A stretch of 58,500 bases of DNA from Candidatus Kapaibacterium sp. (lineage in GTDB: Bacteria; Bacteroidota; Ignavibacteria; Kapaibacteriales; Kapaibacteriaceae). The notes under the pieces are model-generated. The model was not told the origin of the DNA and searched no databases. It worked only from the letters and a program-made list of their open reading frames with translations. Numbering within the stretch: position 1 is the first letter of the stretch; each line of letters starts with the position of its first letter. The translations under genes and the position numbers were made by a program. Of the stretch, positions 18,413-27,338 are shown piece after piece. The stretch spans positions 1 to 58,500 of the forward strand of contig JALHPC010000016.1 of NCBI GenBank assembly GCA_022842685.1. Direction: 5' to 3'.

Positions 18413-19696
18413 ATGCGTACACTGCTTGCGCTTGTGCTATTAGTCCATCAGGCGCTTCATGCCGAGCTCAGGGAGTTTCCAGAGCAAACGCAGTCGCTGC
18501 TCAGGCAGCGTCTTGAGGCCAGCATAGCAGCATCGGGTACCCTTGGTGCATCGGTAGCCGTTCGCCGTGACGTGCTTCAATGGGTTTCGGCAGCCGGATC
18601 GTCCACCCCCAATAGCCCCGCTCTATCTACCATGGCATGGGGCATCGGAAGCATTACGAAGTTGTTAGCGGCAGCCTGCATTATGCGGGCGGTTGAGGAG
18701 GGTAGACTACGCCTCGATGAAACCGTTGAGTCACGCATTGGCGTACAGCAAAACGTCGCCGGAGACGTGACGATTCGAGACCTCTTGAAGCATACGAGCG
18801 GGCTTGGGGACTACTCCGAGAGTCAGCAGTATCGATCAACCGTTGCAACTCGACCCGACAGCATTTGGCCACTAGCAGAACTCTTGCGACTTATCCCACC
18901 GCCGAAGGCCGCGGCGGGCTCTGGATTCGAATACACGAATACCAACTACTTGCTCGTGACCGCAGTGCTCGAGCACGTGTATAACGAGCCATTTGCAGCC
19001 ATTCTACGTCGGATAATCCTCGAGCCAACCCGCGCGGAGACGTCGTGGATGGGAGGGATTGAGCCAGAACGCGCCAACGTTGCCACTCGGTGGCTAGGCG
19101 ATCGATCTGGAGAGAACATTCCGTACGTGGCCGTCATGTCGGGGGCCTCGGCTGCTGGTGGCATGATGAGTACCGCCGAAGATCTCGCCGCCATTATTGA
19201 TGCCATTGCTCGCGGCACGATTGTTGGCCAGCCCACGCTCGATTCGATGTTGCCGCGGAGCGGTGAAGTCTATGGTCTTGGAATCATGAATCTCGAGCCG
19301 TTTGGCGAAGGTACCTTTGGCCATACGGGATCTATTCGAGGGTATACATCGATTGCACTGCATGTACCTGATGTGCGGGTAACCATCGTTGTCTTGTGTA
19401 ATCGATCGACGGCAGACCCTCGGGTGATTGCACGAGAGTTGTTGGCGGTGGTGACAAGCATGACGGTGTCGGTGTTGGATCATCGTTCGCCACAGAGTGC
19501 CTCCGATGCCCCGTATCAAACGGATGAAGTTGTGCGCGTACTGGATGTTCTGGGGCGCGAGTACCAGACTAGGCTTCTCACGTGCGGCGGTAGTTTGGAG
19601 GCATCAGGTTTGTGTCCTGGAGTGTACATGCTTGGTAGTAGGAGTGGTTGGAGGACAGTGTGGTTTGACGGCTCTAGGGTTATACCGCATCCCTGA
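18413..19696 (+). CDS. exported serine hydrolase of the beta-lactamase/PBP4* fold
   Basis: A 427-residue protein with a cleavable signal (MRTLLALVLLVHQALHA). The three active-site motifs of class C beta-lactamases and DD-peptidases are present: Ser-x-x-Lys in GSITKLLAA (about residue 82), Tyr-x-Asn in YTNTNYLL, and HTG in FGHTGSIRGY. Substrates in this family range from peptidoglycan peptides to esters, so it cannot be called a resistance gene. ATG 18413 is used because the signal starts there. A C-terminal segment of about 90 residues after the catalytic domain has no clear match. It stands alone, with no visible partner. Confidence 0.85.
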   Translation: MRTLLALVLLVHQALHAELREFPEQTQSLLRQRLEASIAASGTLGASVAVRRDVLQWVSAAGSSTPNSPALSTMAWGIGSITKLLAAACIMRAVEEGRLRLDETVESRIGVQQNVAGDVTIRDLLKHTSGLGDYSESQQYRSTVATRPDSIWPLAELLRLIPPPKAAAGSGFEYTNTNYLLVTAVLEHVYNEPFAAILRRIILEPTRAETSWMGGIEPERANVATRWLGDRSGENIPYVAVMSGASAAGGMMSTAEDLAAIIDAIARGTIVGQPTLDSMLPRSGEVYGLGIMNLEPFGEGTFGHTGSIRGYTSIALHVPDVRVTIVVLCNRSTADPRVIARELLAVVTSMTVSVLDHRSPQSASDAPYQTDEVVRVLDVLGREYQTRLLTCGGSLEASGLCPGVYMLGSRSGWRTVWFDGSRVIPHP

Positions 19697-19714
19697 AGAA
19701 GAGTGCAGGAGCCG

Positions 19715-19722
19715 TATCTTTG
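19715..19722 (+). promoter_or_regulatory. Bacteroidota-type -7 box before lpdA
   Basis: TATCTTTG fits TAnnTTTG and lies 36 bases before the lpdA ATG. A CTG sits 19 bases upstream in place of the usual TTG. Confidence 0.5.
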
Positions 19723-19758
19723 TAGTCTTGTCAAAACACTCACCACACCATTCGTACT

Positions 19759-21162
19759 ATGAATCAGCATACGTTTGACGTTGTCGTCATTGGCGGAGGC
19801 CCAGGGGGCTATCCTGCAGCCATTAGAGCTTCGCAGCTGGGTAAGTCTGTTGCCTGCGTTGAAGTTGACCGCCTAGGCGGTGTATGTCTTAACTGGGGTT
19901 GCATTCCCTCGAAGGCATTGCTTAAGAACGCGGAGTATATGAACTTCCTAAAGCATGCCGATGATTACGGGTTTGGCATCAAGAATCTTGAGATTGATTT
20001 CCCTAAGGTCATTGCGCGGTCGCGTGGTGTAGCCGACCGGATGAGCCAGGGTGTGGGCTTCTTGATGAAGAAGTACAAGGTGACCGTTGTAAAGGGTAGG
20101 GGAGCAATCAAGAACCCTACGACTGTTGAAGTGCGCGATGCAAACGGCGTGGTAACCGATTCAATCACTGCGAAGAATATCGTCATTGCGACTGGTGCGC
20201 GTCCGCGCATGATCCCTGGTATAGACGTGGACCGTGAGAAGGTGCTTACATCGACCGAAGCCATGCTTCAAAAGGAAATCCCTAGCTCGATGATTGTCAT
20301 CGGCTCTGGAGCCATTGGTGTCGAGTTCTCGTACTTCTACAATGCCTATGGCACGAAGGTGACGATTATTGAGATGATGGACAGGATTGTTCCTGTTGAG
20401 GATGAAGAGATCAGCAAGGAGCTCAAGAAGATTTTTGAGCGTGAAGGAATGACCATTCATACGCAGACGAAGGTTATCAGTGCCAAGCGCAATGGTAACG
20501 GTGCTGTGGTTGAAATCGAAAAGAAGGACGGCACCCGGGAGACACTAACAGCCGATGTTGTACTGAGTGCGATTGGCGTACAGGGTAATATCGAAGACAT
20601 CGGTGTTGAGGCAGTCGGCATTGCCACCGAGCGTGGATGGATTAAGGTTGATAAGTACTGCCAAACCAACGTGCCGGGAATCTATGCCGTTGGCGACATT
20701 GCAGGTGCCCCTTGGTTGGCCCACAAGGCAACGTTTGAAGGCATTGTAGCTGCCGAACACTTGGCAGGTCATCATACGGATGGTGTGAACTACGACAACA
20801 TCCCAGGATGTACATACTGTCAGCCGCAAGTTGCCTCTGTTGGACTAACCGAAAAGAAGGCCAAGGATGCTGGCTATGAGGTAAAGGTTGGCAAGTTCCC
20901 ATTCACTGCATCGGGCAAGGCGCATGGCATTGGCAAGACCCAGGGCTTCGTGAAGATCGTGTTTGATGCCAAGTATGGCGAGGTTCTGGGAGCACACATG
21001 ATTGGACCAGATGTAACCGAGCTCATCGCCGAGATGGGGCTAGCACGCGAGTTGGGAGCAACAGGACCGGCAATCTTCCGCACCGTTCATGCCCACCCAA
21101 CACTCAGCGAAGCCGTTATGGAGTCAGCCGCGATTGCGTGGAACGAAGGTGTTAACTTCTAA
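19759..21162 (+). CDS. lpdA: dihydrolipoamide dehydrogenase (E3)
   Basis: This FAD enzyme re-oxidises lipoamide in 2-oxoacid dehydrogenase complexes and the glycine cleavage system, passing electrons to NAD. The FAD-binding GGGPGGYPAA lies at residues 12-21, and the redox disulphide is in GGVCLNWGCIPSK (Cys near 40 and 45). A second Rossmann motif is GSGAIGVEF, and the C-terminal His-Glu pair is in HAHPTLSEAV. At 467 residues it is complete. lipB follows 6 bases later, linking E3 with lipoyl attachment. The fused E1 gene at 38.8 kb may belong to the same complex. Confidence 0.96.
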   Translation: MNQHTFDVVVIGGGPGGYPAAIRASQLGKSVACVEVDRLGGVCLNWGCIPSKALLKNAEYMNFLKHADDYGFGIKNLEIDFPKVIARSRGVADRMSQGVGFLMKKYKVTVVKGRGAIKNPTTVEVRDANGVVTDSITAKNIVIATGARPRMIPGIDVDREKVLTSTEAMLQKEIPSSMIVIGSGAIGVEFSYFYNAYGTKVTIIEMMDRIVPVEDEEISKELKKIFEREGMTIHTQTKVISAKRNGNGAVVEIEKKDGTRETLTADVVLSAIGVQGNIEDIGVEAVGIATERGWIKVDKYCQTNVPGIYAVGDIAGAPWLAHKATFEGIVAAEHLAGHHTDGVNYDNIPGCTYCQPQVASVGLTEKKAKDAGYEVKVGKFPFTASGKAHGIGKTQGFVKIVFDAKYGEVLGAHMIGPDVTELIAEMGLARELGATGPAIFRTVHAHPTLSEAVMESAAIAWNEGVNF

Positions 21163-21168
21163 CCGTTC

Positions 21169-21804
21169 ATGACTACAGAAGATTGGGGACTTATTGAGTT
21201 CTCGGAAGCATGGCGTCGGCAGCGTGAAATTGCCGACGCCATTCTCGTTTCCACGTCAGATGATGTGCTCGTTACATGTCAGCATCCGCCTGTTATAACA
21301 CGCGGACGAAGGACACTTGACAATGCCATGTTAACATCGGATGCTCTACTCCAGCAGCGTGGAATCAGTCTTGTCGACGTCGACCGGGGCGGCGAGGCAA
21401 CTGCCCATAATCCGGGGCAACTCGTGTGCTATCCTGTTGTAAACCTCGAACACTTTCGGCCGGACTTGCATTGGTATCTCCGAACACTCGAAGATGCCGT
21501 TATCGCAACTCTTGCCGATGTTGGGCTACCGTCAGGACGTGTAGATGGCAAAACTGGAGTGTGGATAGACGGCTCACGAAAGATCTGTGCCATCGGAATC
21601 CACTGTCGAAAATGGGTTACAACACACGGCTTAGCTCTTAATGTTTGCAATGACTTAGCCATCTTTGACAACATTATCCCGTGTGGGATAACCGATAGTG
21701 CAGTTACTAGCCTTGCACAAGAACTTAGAAGGGGCGTCGACGTGCACGAAGTGCAAGAATCCTTATTGACGCATTTGCAACGATTTCTCCTCGAATCTCG
21801 CTAA
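21169..21804 (+). CDS. lipB: octanoyl-[ACP]:protein octanoyltransferase
   Basis: LipB moves octanoyl from acyl carrier protein to lipoyl domains, the first step of lipoate making. The 211 residues include RGGEATAHNPGQLVCYPVVNL, the catalytic Lys in GSRKICAIGIH, HGLALNV, and the catalytic Cys in PCGITD. It is co-transcribed with lpdA. The 177 bases that follow hold two DnaA boxes and the promoter of the next tRNA. Confidence 0.95.
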   Translation: MTTEDWGLIEFSEAWRRQREIADAILVSTSDDVLVTCQHPPVITRGRRTLDNAMLTSDALLQQRGISLVDVDRGGEATAHNPGQLVCYPVVNLEHFRPDLHWYLRTLEDAVIATLADVGLPSGRVDGKTGVWIDGSRKICAIGIHCRKWVTTHGLALNVCNDLAIFDNIIPCGITDSAVTSLAQELRRGVDVHEVQESLLTHLQRFLLESR

Positions 21805-21864
21805 GTCCATTAGAATCAAGGAATTGCTGTGACTATACGATGGCAAAGTCACGAATTGATGCCT

Positions 21865-21885
21865 TGTGGATAACCTTGTGGATAA
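21865..21885 (-). promoter_or_regulatory. two perfect tandem DnaA boxes
   Basis: TGTGGATAA occurs at 21865-21873 and 21877-21885, each the exact complement of the DnaA box TTATCCACA. They form a 12-bp direct repeat (CTTGTGGATAAC). A one-mismatch copy (TGTGGATAG) lies at 21560-21568 inside lipB. Possible roles are a DnaA-titrating or reactivating site or part of an origin. No dnaA, dnaN or clear AT-rich unwinding stretch is beside them. Confidence 0.6.
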
Positions 21886-21935
21886 CTGCAGATGCTTGAT
21901 TCAAAAGGGGTTACGATGATGTTACGCTGGGGGTA

Positions 21936-21966
21936 TTGACTGGTATTCATCCACGATGTAGTTTCG
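21936..21966 (+). promoter_or_regulatory. promoter of tRNA-Gly
   Basis: TTG at 21936-21938, 20 bases, then TAGTTTCG at 21959-21966. This is one base from the Bacteroidota consensus with ideal spacing. The tRNA begins 16 bases later. Confidence 0.7.
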
Positions 21967-21981
21967 CAGTCGAATTTGCAA

Positions 21982-22055
<74 letters not shown>

Positions 22056-22090
22056 GACGACTTTGTCGTCACTTCCTCTTTATGCTGCAT

Positions 22091-22128
22091 GCCTTGCCAT
22101 CCCCCCCGGTGGTAAGGCATTTTTTTTT
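22091..22128 (+). terminator. intrinsic terminator after tRNA-Gly
   Basis: GCCTTGCCA pairs with TGGTAAGGC (one G-T wobble) around a C-rich 10-base loop, followed by a run of nine T. A small GACGA/TCGTC hairpin lies between the tRNA and this terminator. Confidence 0.88.
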
Positions 22129-22240
22129 CAATGCCCCCTAACGAGTAACAAACGGGTGGTGATTGACACAATACAGAAGAGCGCTACCGTCTATGGCGCT
22201 TTGATCGAATAGCCATATTCAACGTTAGTACAGCGAGCAC

Positions 22241-25200
22241 ATGAACAACGTACATCGATATCGAGGTGGAATTCAACTCTGTGCCTACGCCATATTGGTA
22301 CTTTGGGTGTTGACTGTGCACACTGTTCATGCGCAGGGCACGAGTACTCAGCTGTGGAACGGGGTTACTGAAGTTGCCGTATCTCGTAGCTCGCTTAGCA
22401 TGCGGGTTGAGCCGGTTGTTCGGCGCACCGACACCGTCGTGCGTGATGGACACACACGTCAGCTGAGTGTATCGATTGCCGGCGCACTACCATATCAATC
22501 GGCAGACGGACGGGTCGTTACGTGGGTTGTTCGTCATGTGCACCTGGTTGACGCACCCTGCGAGCCACATGTGCGCAACGTTGAAAAGCGAGGTGCCACG
22601 TACAGTATGCCACTAGCAGCTGCTCGCACAGATGCAGGTGACATGCTTGAGACGGCTTCTCCGATGACCGAGACCGTCAGAGCGTGGTACGGCGGACAGG
22701 CCGGAGCCAAGCATGTTGTGATTATTGATGTTGTCGTTGCTCGCTCGGTAGGAGAATCATCTGAGTTAGTCAAAGCTGTTGACGTTGTCGTCGATTTAAC
22801 ACCGATGCAACTGCCGAGTCGAGCATTCAAAACAACGGACAATGCCCAGCGTGCGGAGCGGTTTGACCGTGTTGCATTTCTGCCAATTTCGCGTTCAGGA
22901 CTATATCGGATAACGGCCGACGAGCTGCGGCGCTTAGAACTTCCAACCGATGCCGAGTCGGCGCAAAGAATCAAGGTCTTTGGTCGTGGAGGTACTACTC
23001 GCCCCGAAGCGGTAACAAACGAAGCAACCCATGCCGACCTTGAAGAGCAGCCAATTATCGTACGCACGAATAGTGACGGCTCTGTACGCGAGGTGCTGTT
23101 CTATGGTCAGGCACATGAAGGTTGGCACGTTACGCGGAGAGGCATAGAACACTATCTTAACCCGTACGATCGCAAAGGGGGCTACGTTGTAACTGTAGGC
23201 TCAACTCCTGGCCTTCGTGCCACGCCGCAGGCAGCGCCTGCCACCCCTGCCGTTTCGCAGCCGCGCTTGGTTACTGGGCGTGTGTTCTTCGAAGAAGACT
23301 TCGTCAACCTGTATAACGACGGATCGGGGCGTCGCTGGCTGGGACGAACAATCGAGAATGCTGGTTCGACGATATTCACGAATCAACTGCATGGTTTCAC
23401 TCGCCAGGGCTTTGTAACGTACGTCATTGCTGGAGGACATCGCACAGATGCTTCACCTGGCGTAATGTCGCTATTCGAGCAAGGAACCAAGGTTGTTGAC
23501 ATGCCCCTTCTTGGCATGCCGCGATATCTAGACACATACGTCGATAGGCGTACAGCGACATTACCGGCAGAGACATTGCCAGCTGATGGAAGAAGTGTTG
23601 TGCGCATTGCCTATACGAATGCCAATCGCAACTCGACCGGTGCCCTCGACTATCTCGAGATCCACTACCCAAGGCAACTCGTTGCACACGAAAATGAGTT
23701 TACATTCTGGACAGACGGCAGTGACACCAGCGCTACTGAGTGGATGATTAATGGCTTCTCGGGCGAGATGTTTGCGTTCGACATCACGAATCCTGCTATG
23801 CCAATTCTCCTTGCGAACACGTCTGCTACCGGCGGCCTGTATGGACTAACGGCGGTAATGAGTCGTGGTGTTCCACGACAGTTCTACGTAACTGCGGCCG
23901 TGCGCGAAGCACGAGGTGAGCGCATTCCATGGTCGAATTTGCGAACGGATGTGCCTTCTGCGGATGTCGTGATTGTGACTCACGAAGATTTGCTCACGTC
24001 GGCAAATGCCTTTGCTAGCTACAGGGCCGCTGGTGGAGAGTTAACGACTACCGTTGTTTCCACCGCACAGATTTATCGGGAGTTTGGATACGGTGTCCAG
24101 GATCCAACAGCCATCCGCGACTTCATCGCATACTGTTATCACCGCTGGCCGAAGCGTCCAAGGTATATCGTGTTTTGGGGCGACGGTCACTATGACTATC
24201 GCAATGTTTCAAGCCAGGTAACGAGCTTCGTTCCAACGTATCAAAGCGAGGAGGCCGACGGCAACACGTCGGGAACGGCTACGTTTGTAACTGACGACTA
24301 TTTTGTTCGCGTTGCTGGTAATGACATCTACCCGGACGTTGCCATTGGAAGACTGCCTATCGTTTCCAATGAAGCGGGGCTGCGCATGATCGACAAGATT
24401 CGTCGATATGAAGTTGAGGCGGCCACGGATGCTTGGAGTACACGGGTGGTGTTAATTGCCGACGACAGTCAAGCAGAACTTGGCCAGCCGGGTGACGGTT
24501 CACTTCACCTCGACCAAAGCGAAGGATTGGAGCGACGTAATCTTCCGGCTTCGATGCAAGCCACGAAGATCTACATGGTGGAGTATCCAACAGAAAACGT
24601 ACCTCGAGGACGGCGGAGGCCTGGGGTAACGCAGGATTTCTTGTCGACGATCAACGGTAAAGGTGCCGCTATCGTGAACTGGATCGGACACGGGAATCCA
24701 CGCGTATGGGCCCATGAGCAGATCTTTATTCGAGAGACGACTATTCCGCAGATGACCAATGTCGACAAGCCGTTCTTGCTAACCGCTGCAACGTGCGACT
24801 TTGCGCGCTTCGACATGACGTCGATTCAATCTGGTGCAGAAGAACTTCTATTGCACCAAAACGGTGGGGCAATTGGAGTGTTCTCAGCAACTCGCATCGT
24901 GTTTGCCATTGAGAATGACGCAATTAACAACGAGTTCTACTCCCAGTTGTTTACTCGCGATGCTGACGGACGATACCCATGTATGGGTGACGCATTGCTG
25001 CGTACAAAGGTTCGCCGCAGTGGAAACAACGACCAAAAGTTCCTGCTTCTTGGCGATCCAACGATGCGGCTGTCGATTCCTGACCAGCGAATTATCTTCG
25101 ATGAGATTAACGGGGTAGGTCTTGATGAATCTGGTGTTCAAGTCAAGGCTCTTCAGACCGTTCGAGTTAAAGGTCGTGTAACCGGAAGCCGATTGAGCGA

Positions 25201-26167
25201 CACCACAGCTGACGCATCGTTCAATGGCGTAGCAACCGTTTCGTTATTCGATGCTGATATCAACCTTGCCATCCGTGACAATGACGCTTCGGGAACGCTC
25301 AACGTCTTTAGCCGTCAGGGACCTAACCTCAGCCGTACATCAGCCGCTGTTGTAGACGGTCGATTCGAAGCCGAATTCGTAGTACCAAAGGATATCTCCT
25401 TCGCTGATCTGCCAGGTCGCATGTTCGGCTTTGCTGTTGCCGACGACAAGCGAAGAGCAATGGGGGTTGCTACGCCTGTCTACGTATCGGGGATTGCAGA
25501 CGCAACCTTCGATGACGATCTAGGCCCCAAAATCGACCTCTTTGTTGATAGTAGAAGATTTCGACCAGGAGACTTTGTGAGGGCGAATCCGTTCCTCATC
25601 GTTGATTTGTGGGACGCAACAGGAGTGAATACAACGGGAGTGGGCGTGGGACACGACATTGAAGCGAGCATCAATAATCAGGCTCGAATCGAGGTCCTAA
25701 CGAACAGCTATGAAACTTCACTCACAGACCCCAAGGCTGGAACTGCTCGTCGTCAGCTCTTTGGCTTAGGCCCTGGTACTCATCATGTCCGTGTACGTGC
25801 ATGGGACGTTTTGAATAACTTCTCTGAGGCCGAAACATCGTTCCGAATTGTTGGACCTGAGGGAACCGCTGAATCAGGCGATCTCTTAGCCTATCCCAAC
25901 CCATTCAGTGATGCCACAGTTATCACGTTTAAGCACACGTTCGATGCACCCTTCGACCTTACGCTGTCGATATATACACATGATGGGCGGTTGGTCTATC
26001 GTAGGTCGAGCGAAGTACAGGCGATGCAGACCGCAGAGATTCCGTGGGATGCTCGAGACACGAACGGCGACGTTCTTCCGTCAGGGGCCTATCTTGCAGT
26101 AGCCACATGTGTTTCACGGACAGGATCCGTAACCGTCGTTGGCGGAAAACTGTCTCTCCTTCGCTAA
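22241..26167 (+). CDS. porU: T9SS sortase PorU (gingipain-type C25 peptidase)
   Basis: PorU sits on the cell surface, cuts the C-terminal signal of T9SS cargo and joins cargo to lipopolysaccharide. The 1308 residues begin with a signal segment (about 10-31). A C25 peptidase domain lies at about 560-950, with catalytic His817 in WIGHGN and Cys852 in AATCDFAR. The end (from about 1215) carries a YPNPF...PSGAYLA sorting-type beta domain. PorU itself keeps such a domain in Porphyromonas, where porV also lies directly downstream, as here. That pairing makes PorU more likely than a cargo protease. No obvious TAnnTTTG box lies just upstream. Confidence 0.9.
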   Translation: MNNVHRYRGGIQLCAYAILVLWVLTVHTVHAQGTSTQLWNGVTEVAVSRSSLSMRVEPVVRRTDTVVRDGHTRQLSVSIAGALPYQSADGRVVTWVVRHVHLVDAPCEPHVRNVEKRGATYSMPLAAARTDAGDMLETASPMTETVRAWYGGQAGAKHVVIIDVVVARSVGESSELVKAVDVVVDLTPMQLPSRAFKTTDNAQRAERFDRVAFLPISRSGLYRITADELRRLELPTDAESAQRIKVFGRGGTTRPEAVTNEATHADLEEQPIIVRTNSDGSVREVLFYGQAHEGWHVTRRGIEHYLNPYDRKGGYVVTVGSTPGLRATPQAAPATPAVSQPRLVTGRVFFEEDFVNLYNDGSGRRWLGRTIENAGSTIFTNQLHGFTRQGFVTYVIAGGHRTDASPGVMSLFEQGTKVVDMPLLGMPRYLDTYVDRRTATLPAETLPADGRSVVRIAYTNANRNSTGALDYLEIHYPRQLVAHENEFTFWTDGSDTSATEWMINGFSGEMFAFDITNPAMPILLANTSATGGLYGLTAVMSRGVPRQFYVTAAVREARGERIPWSNLRTDVPSADVVIVTHEDLLTSANAFASYRAAGGELTTTVVSTAQIYREFGYGVQDPTAIRDFIAYCYHRWPKRPRYIVFWGDGHYDYRNVSSQVTSFVPTYQSEEADGNTSGTATFVTDDYFVRVAGNDIYPDVAIGRLPIVSNEAGLRMIDKIRRYEVEAATDAWSTRVVLIADDSQAELGQPGDGSLHLDQSEGLERRNLPASMQATKIYMVEYPTENVPRGRRRPGVTQDFLSTINGKGAAIVNWIGHGNPRVWAHEQIFIRETTIPQMTNVDKPFLLTAATCDFARFDMTSIQSGAEELLLHQNGGAIGVFSATRIVFAIENDAINNEFYSQLFTRDADGRYPCMGDALLRTKVRRSGNNDQKFLLLGDPTMRLSIPDQRIIFDEINGVGLDESGVQVKALQTVRVKGRVTGSRLSDTTADASFNGVATVSLFDADINLAIRDNDASGTLNVFSRQGPNLSRTSAAVVDGRFEAEFVVPKDISFADLPGRMFGFAVADDKRRAMGVATPVYVSGIADATFDDDLGPKIDLFVDSRRFRPGDFVRANPFLIVDLWDATGVNTTGVGVGHDIEASINNQARIEVLTNSYETSLTDPKAGTARRQLFGLGPGTHHVRVRAWDVLNNFSEAETSFRIVGPEGTAESGDLLAYPNPFSDATVITFKHTFDAPFDLTLSIYTHDGRLVYRRSSEVQAMQTAEIPWDARDTNGDVLPSGAYLAVATCVSRTGSVTVVGGKLSLLR

Positions 26168-26172
26168 CTTTG
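26165..26172 (+). promoter_or_regulatory. possible -7 box for porV over the porU stop
   Basis: TAACTTTG fits TAnnTTTG and includes the porU stop codon; the porV ATG is 30 bases further. The nearest TTG is 23 bases upstream, longer than ideal. It could give porV its own transcript. Confidence 0.4.
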
Positions 26173-26202
26173 AATCTTTCCCATTCCAACCGGAACCTTT
26201 GT

Positions 26203-27270
26203 ATGGTAAAACTGGACAGGGTTGCAGCAGCCCTCACCGTCCTCGTCATGGCATCATCCTCTATGCTCGGTCAAGCAGGTGGTTCTGCCGTGCCGTTCCT
26301 TATGATCTCTCCCGACGCCCGTGCAAGTGGGATGGGTGACATCGGTACAGCAATTGCCGACAACATCAACGCCGTTCACTGGAACCCTGGTGGACTAGGC
26401 TTTCAGCAATCGCGACAGATTAGCTTGAGCTTTTCGAAGTGGTTGCCCCAGTTCAACGCCGACTTGTTCTACTCGTACGGTACGTACGGCCAATACGTTG
26501 AAGACCTCGACGGCACGATTGCCGCCACCATGATTTTCATGAACCTTGGCGAGTTCACGCGCACCGCCGAAAACGGTGTGCAGCTCAACAAATTCCGTTC
26601 GAATGAGTTTTGCATCGGGGTATCCTACGGCACCATGCTCAATGACGACCTTGGCGCTGGCATTAACATCAAGTACATCCAATCGAACCTCGCCCCTGCG
26701 TCGGTTGGTCAAGCTGGTGCTGGCACCGGAGTCTCTGGTGCCTTCGACTTGGGCTTCCTATGGAAACCCAGCAAGCTCAACATCTTTGGCGAGGAGTTCG
26801 ACAATGTGTTCAGCGTGGGCTTTAACCTGCAGAACGTTGGCCCCAAGATTACCTATGTGAATGAGTCCGACCCGTTGCCAACCACATTGCGCACCGGTGT
26901 TGCCTTTAAGGTCGTCGAAGACGAGTTCAACGATCTTACGTTCAGTGTTGACTTCTCAAAGCTACTTGTTCGCCGCGATAGTCTTGGTTCAGATCCTATC
27001 CCAACGTCATTCGTGACGTCGTGGGGCAGGGGAGGCATCGAAACAGGTATTGGCATGGAGTACCTCTACGATCGCATTGTTGCGTTCCGTGGCGGCTACT
27101 TCACTGAACCTGCCGTTGCAGGCAACCGCCGCTACTTCACCATGGGGGCAGGCGTACAGTACGACCTGTTCAATATCGATTTTAGCTACATTCTGACGGT
27201 AGAAGACAACCACCCGCTTGCAAACACCCTTCGATTTTCGCTCATTGTCGACTGGGGTCAGCGCCGCTAG
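26203..27270 (+). CDS. porV: T9SS outer-membrane protein PorV (LptO)
   Basis: PorV is a FadL-like outer-membrane barrel that shuttles T9SS cargo to PorU and holds PorU at the surface. From ATG 26203 there are 355 residues: a signal peptide (cut near SMLGQA), the PorV/PorQ signature MISPDARASGMGDIGTA, then AVHWNPGGLGF, and alternating barrel strands to the end (RFSLIVDW). The frame is open upstream only as a shadow of porU. It is followed by a perfect terminator. Confidence 0.92.
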   Translation: MVKLDRVAAALTVLVMASSSMLGQAGGSAVPFLMISPDARASGMGDIGTAIADNINAVHWNPGGLGFQQSRQISLSFSKWLPQFNADLFYSYGTYGQYVEDLDGTIAATMIFMNLGEFTRTAENGVQLNKFRSNEFCIGVSYGTMLNDDLGAGINIKYIQSNLAPASVGQAGAGTGVSGAFDLGFLWKPSKLNIFGEEFDNVFSVGFNLQNVGPKITYVNESDPLPTTLRTGVAFKVVEDEFNDLTFSVDFSKLLVRRDSLGSDPIPTSFVTSWGRGGIETGIGMEYLYDRIVAFRGGYFTEPAVAGNRRYFTMGAGVQYDLFNIDFSYILTVEDNHPLANTLRFSLIVDWGQRR

Positions 27271-27297
27271 TCTGCCGTTGTTCTCGTGATGATTCCG

Positions 27298-27331
27298 ATG
27301 CCCCTTATCGCAAGTGTGTGATAAGGGGCAT
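27298..27331. terminator. bidirectional terminator between porV and dedA
   Basis: ATGCCCCTTATC pairs perfectly with GATAAGGGGCAT over 12 bp around a 10-base loop, with a T-rich stretch (TTGCCATTTT) after it. It lies between convergent genes. Each arm contains one copy of the AAGGGGCA word in opposite orientation. Confidence 0.88.
27299..27330. repeat. dispersed octamer AAGGGGCA; inverted pair shown here
   Basis: This pair is one of at least 19 exact copies I count by eye. Plus-strand copies start at 1638, 13542, 18227, 27323, 30183, 35658, 42223, 43306 and 48681. Minus-strand copies (TGCCCCTT) start at 599, 12914, 13763, 20706, 23502, 27299, 31879, 34594, 49251 and 58131. Twelve continue as YYG. 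Variants with a fifth G occur at 7128, 39801 and 55085, and looser ones at 22129, 33140 and 54132. Copies lie in all three codon phases, so protein sequence does not explain them. Confidence 0.7.
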
Positions 27332-27338
27332 TGCCATT

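Noticed and set aside
18413..19696. Beta-lactamase fold as an antibiotic-resistance gene
   Set aside because: The three motifs are shared with peptidases and esterases; nothing points to drug hydrolysis.
22241..26167. C25 protein as a secreted gingipain-like cargo protease
   Set aside because: Direct adjacency to porV and the overall length and layout favour PorU; a cargo role is not excluded.
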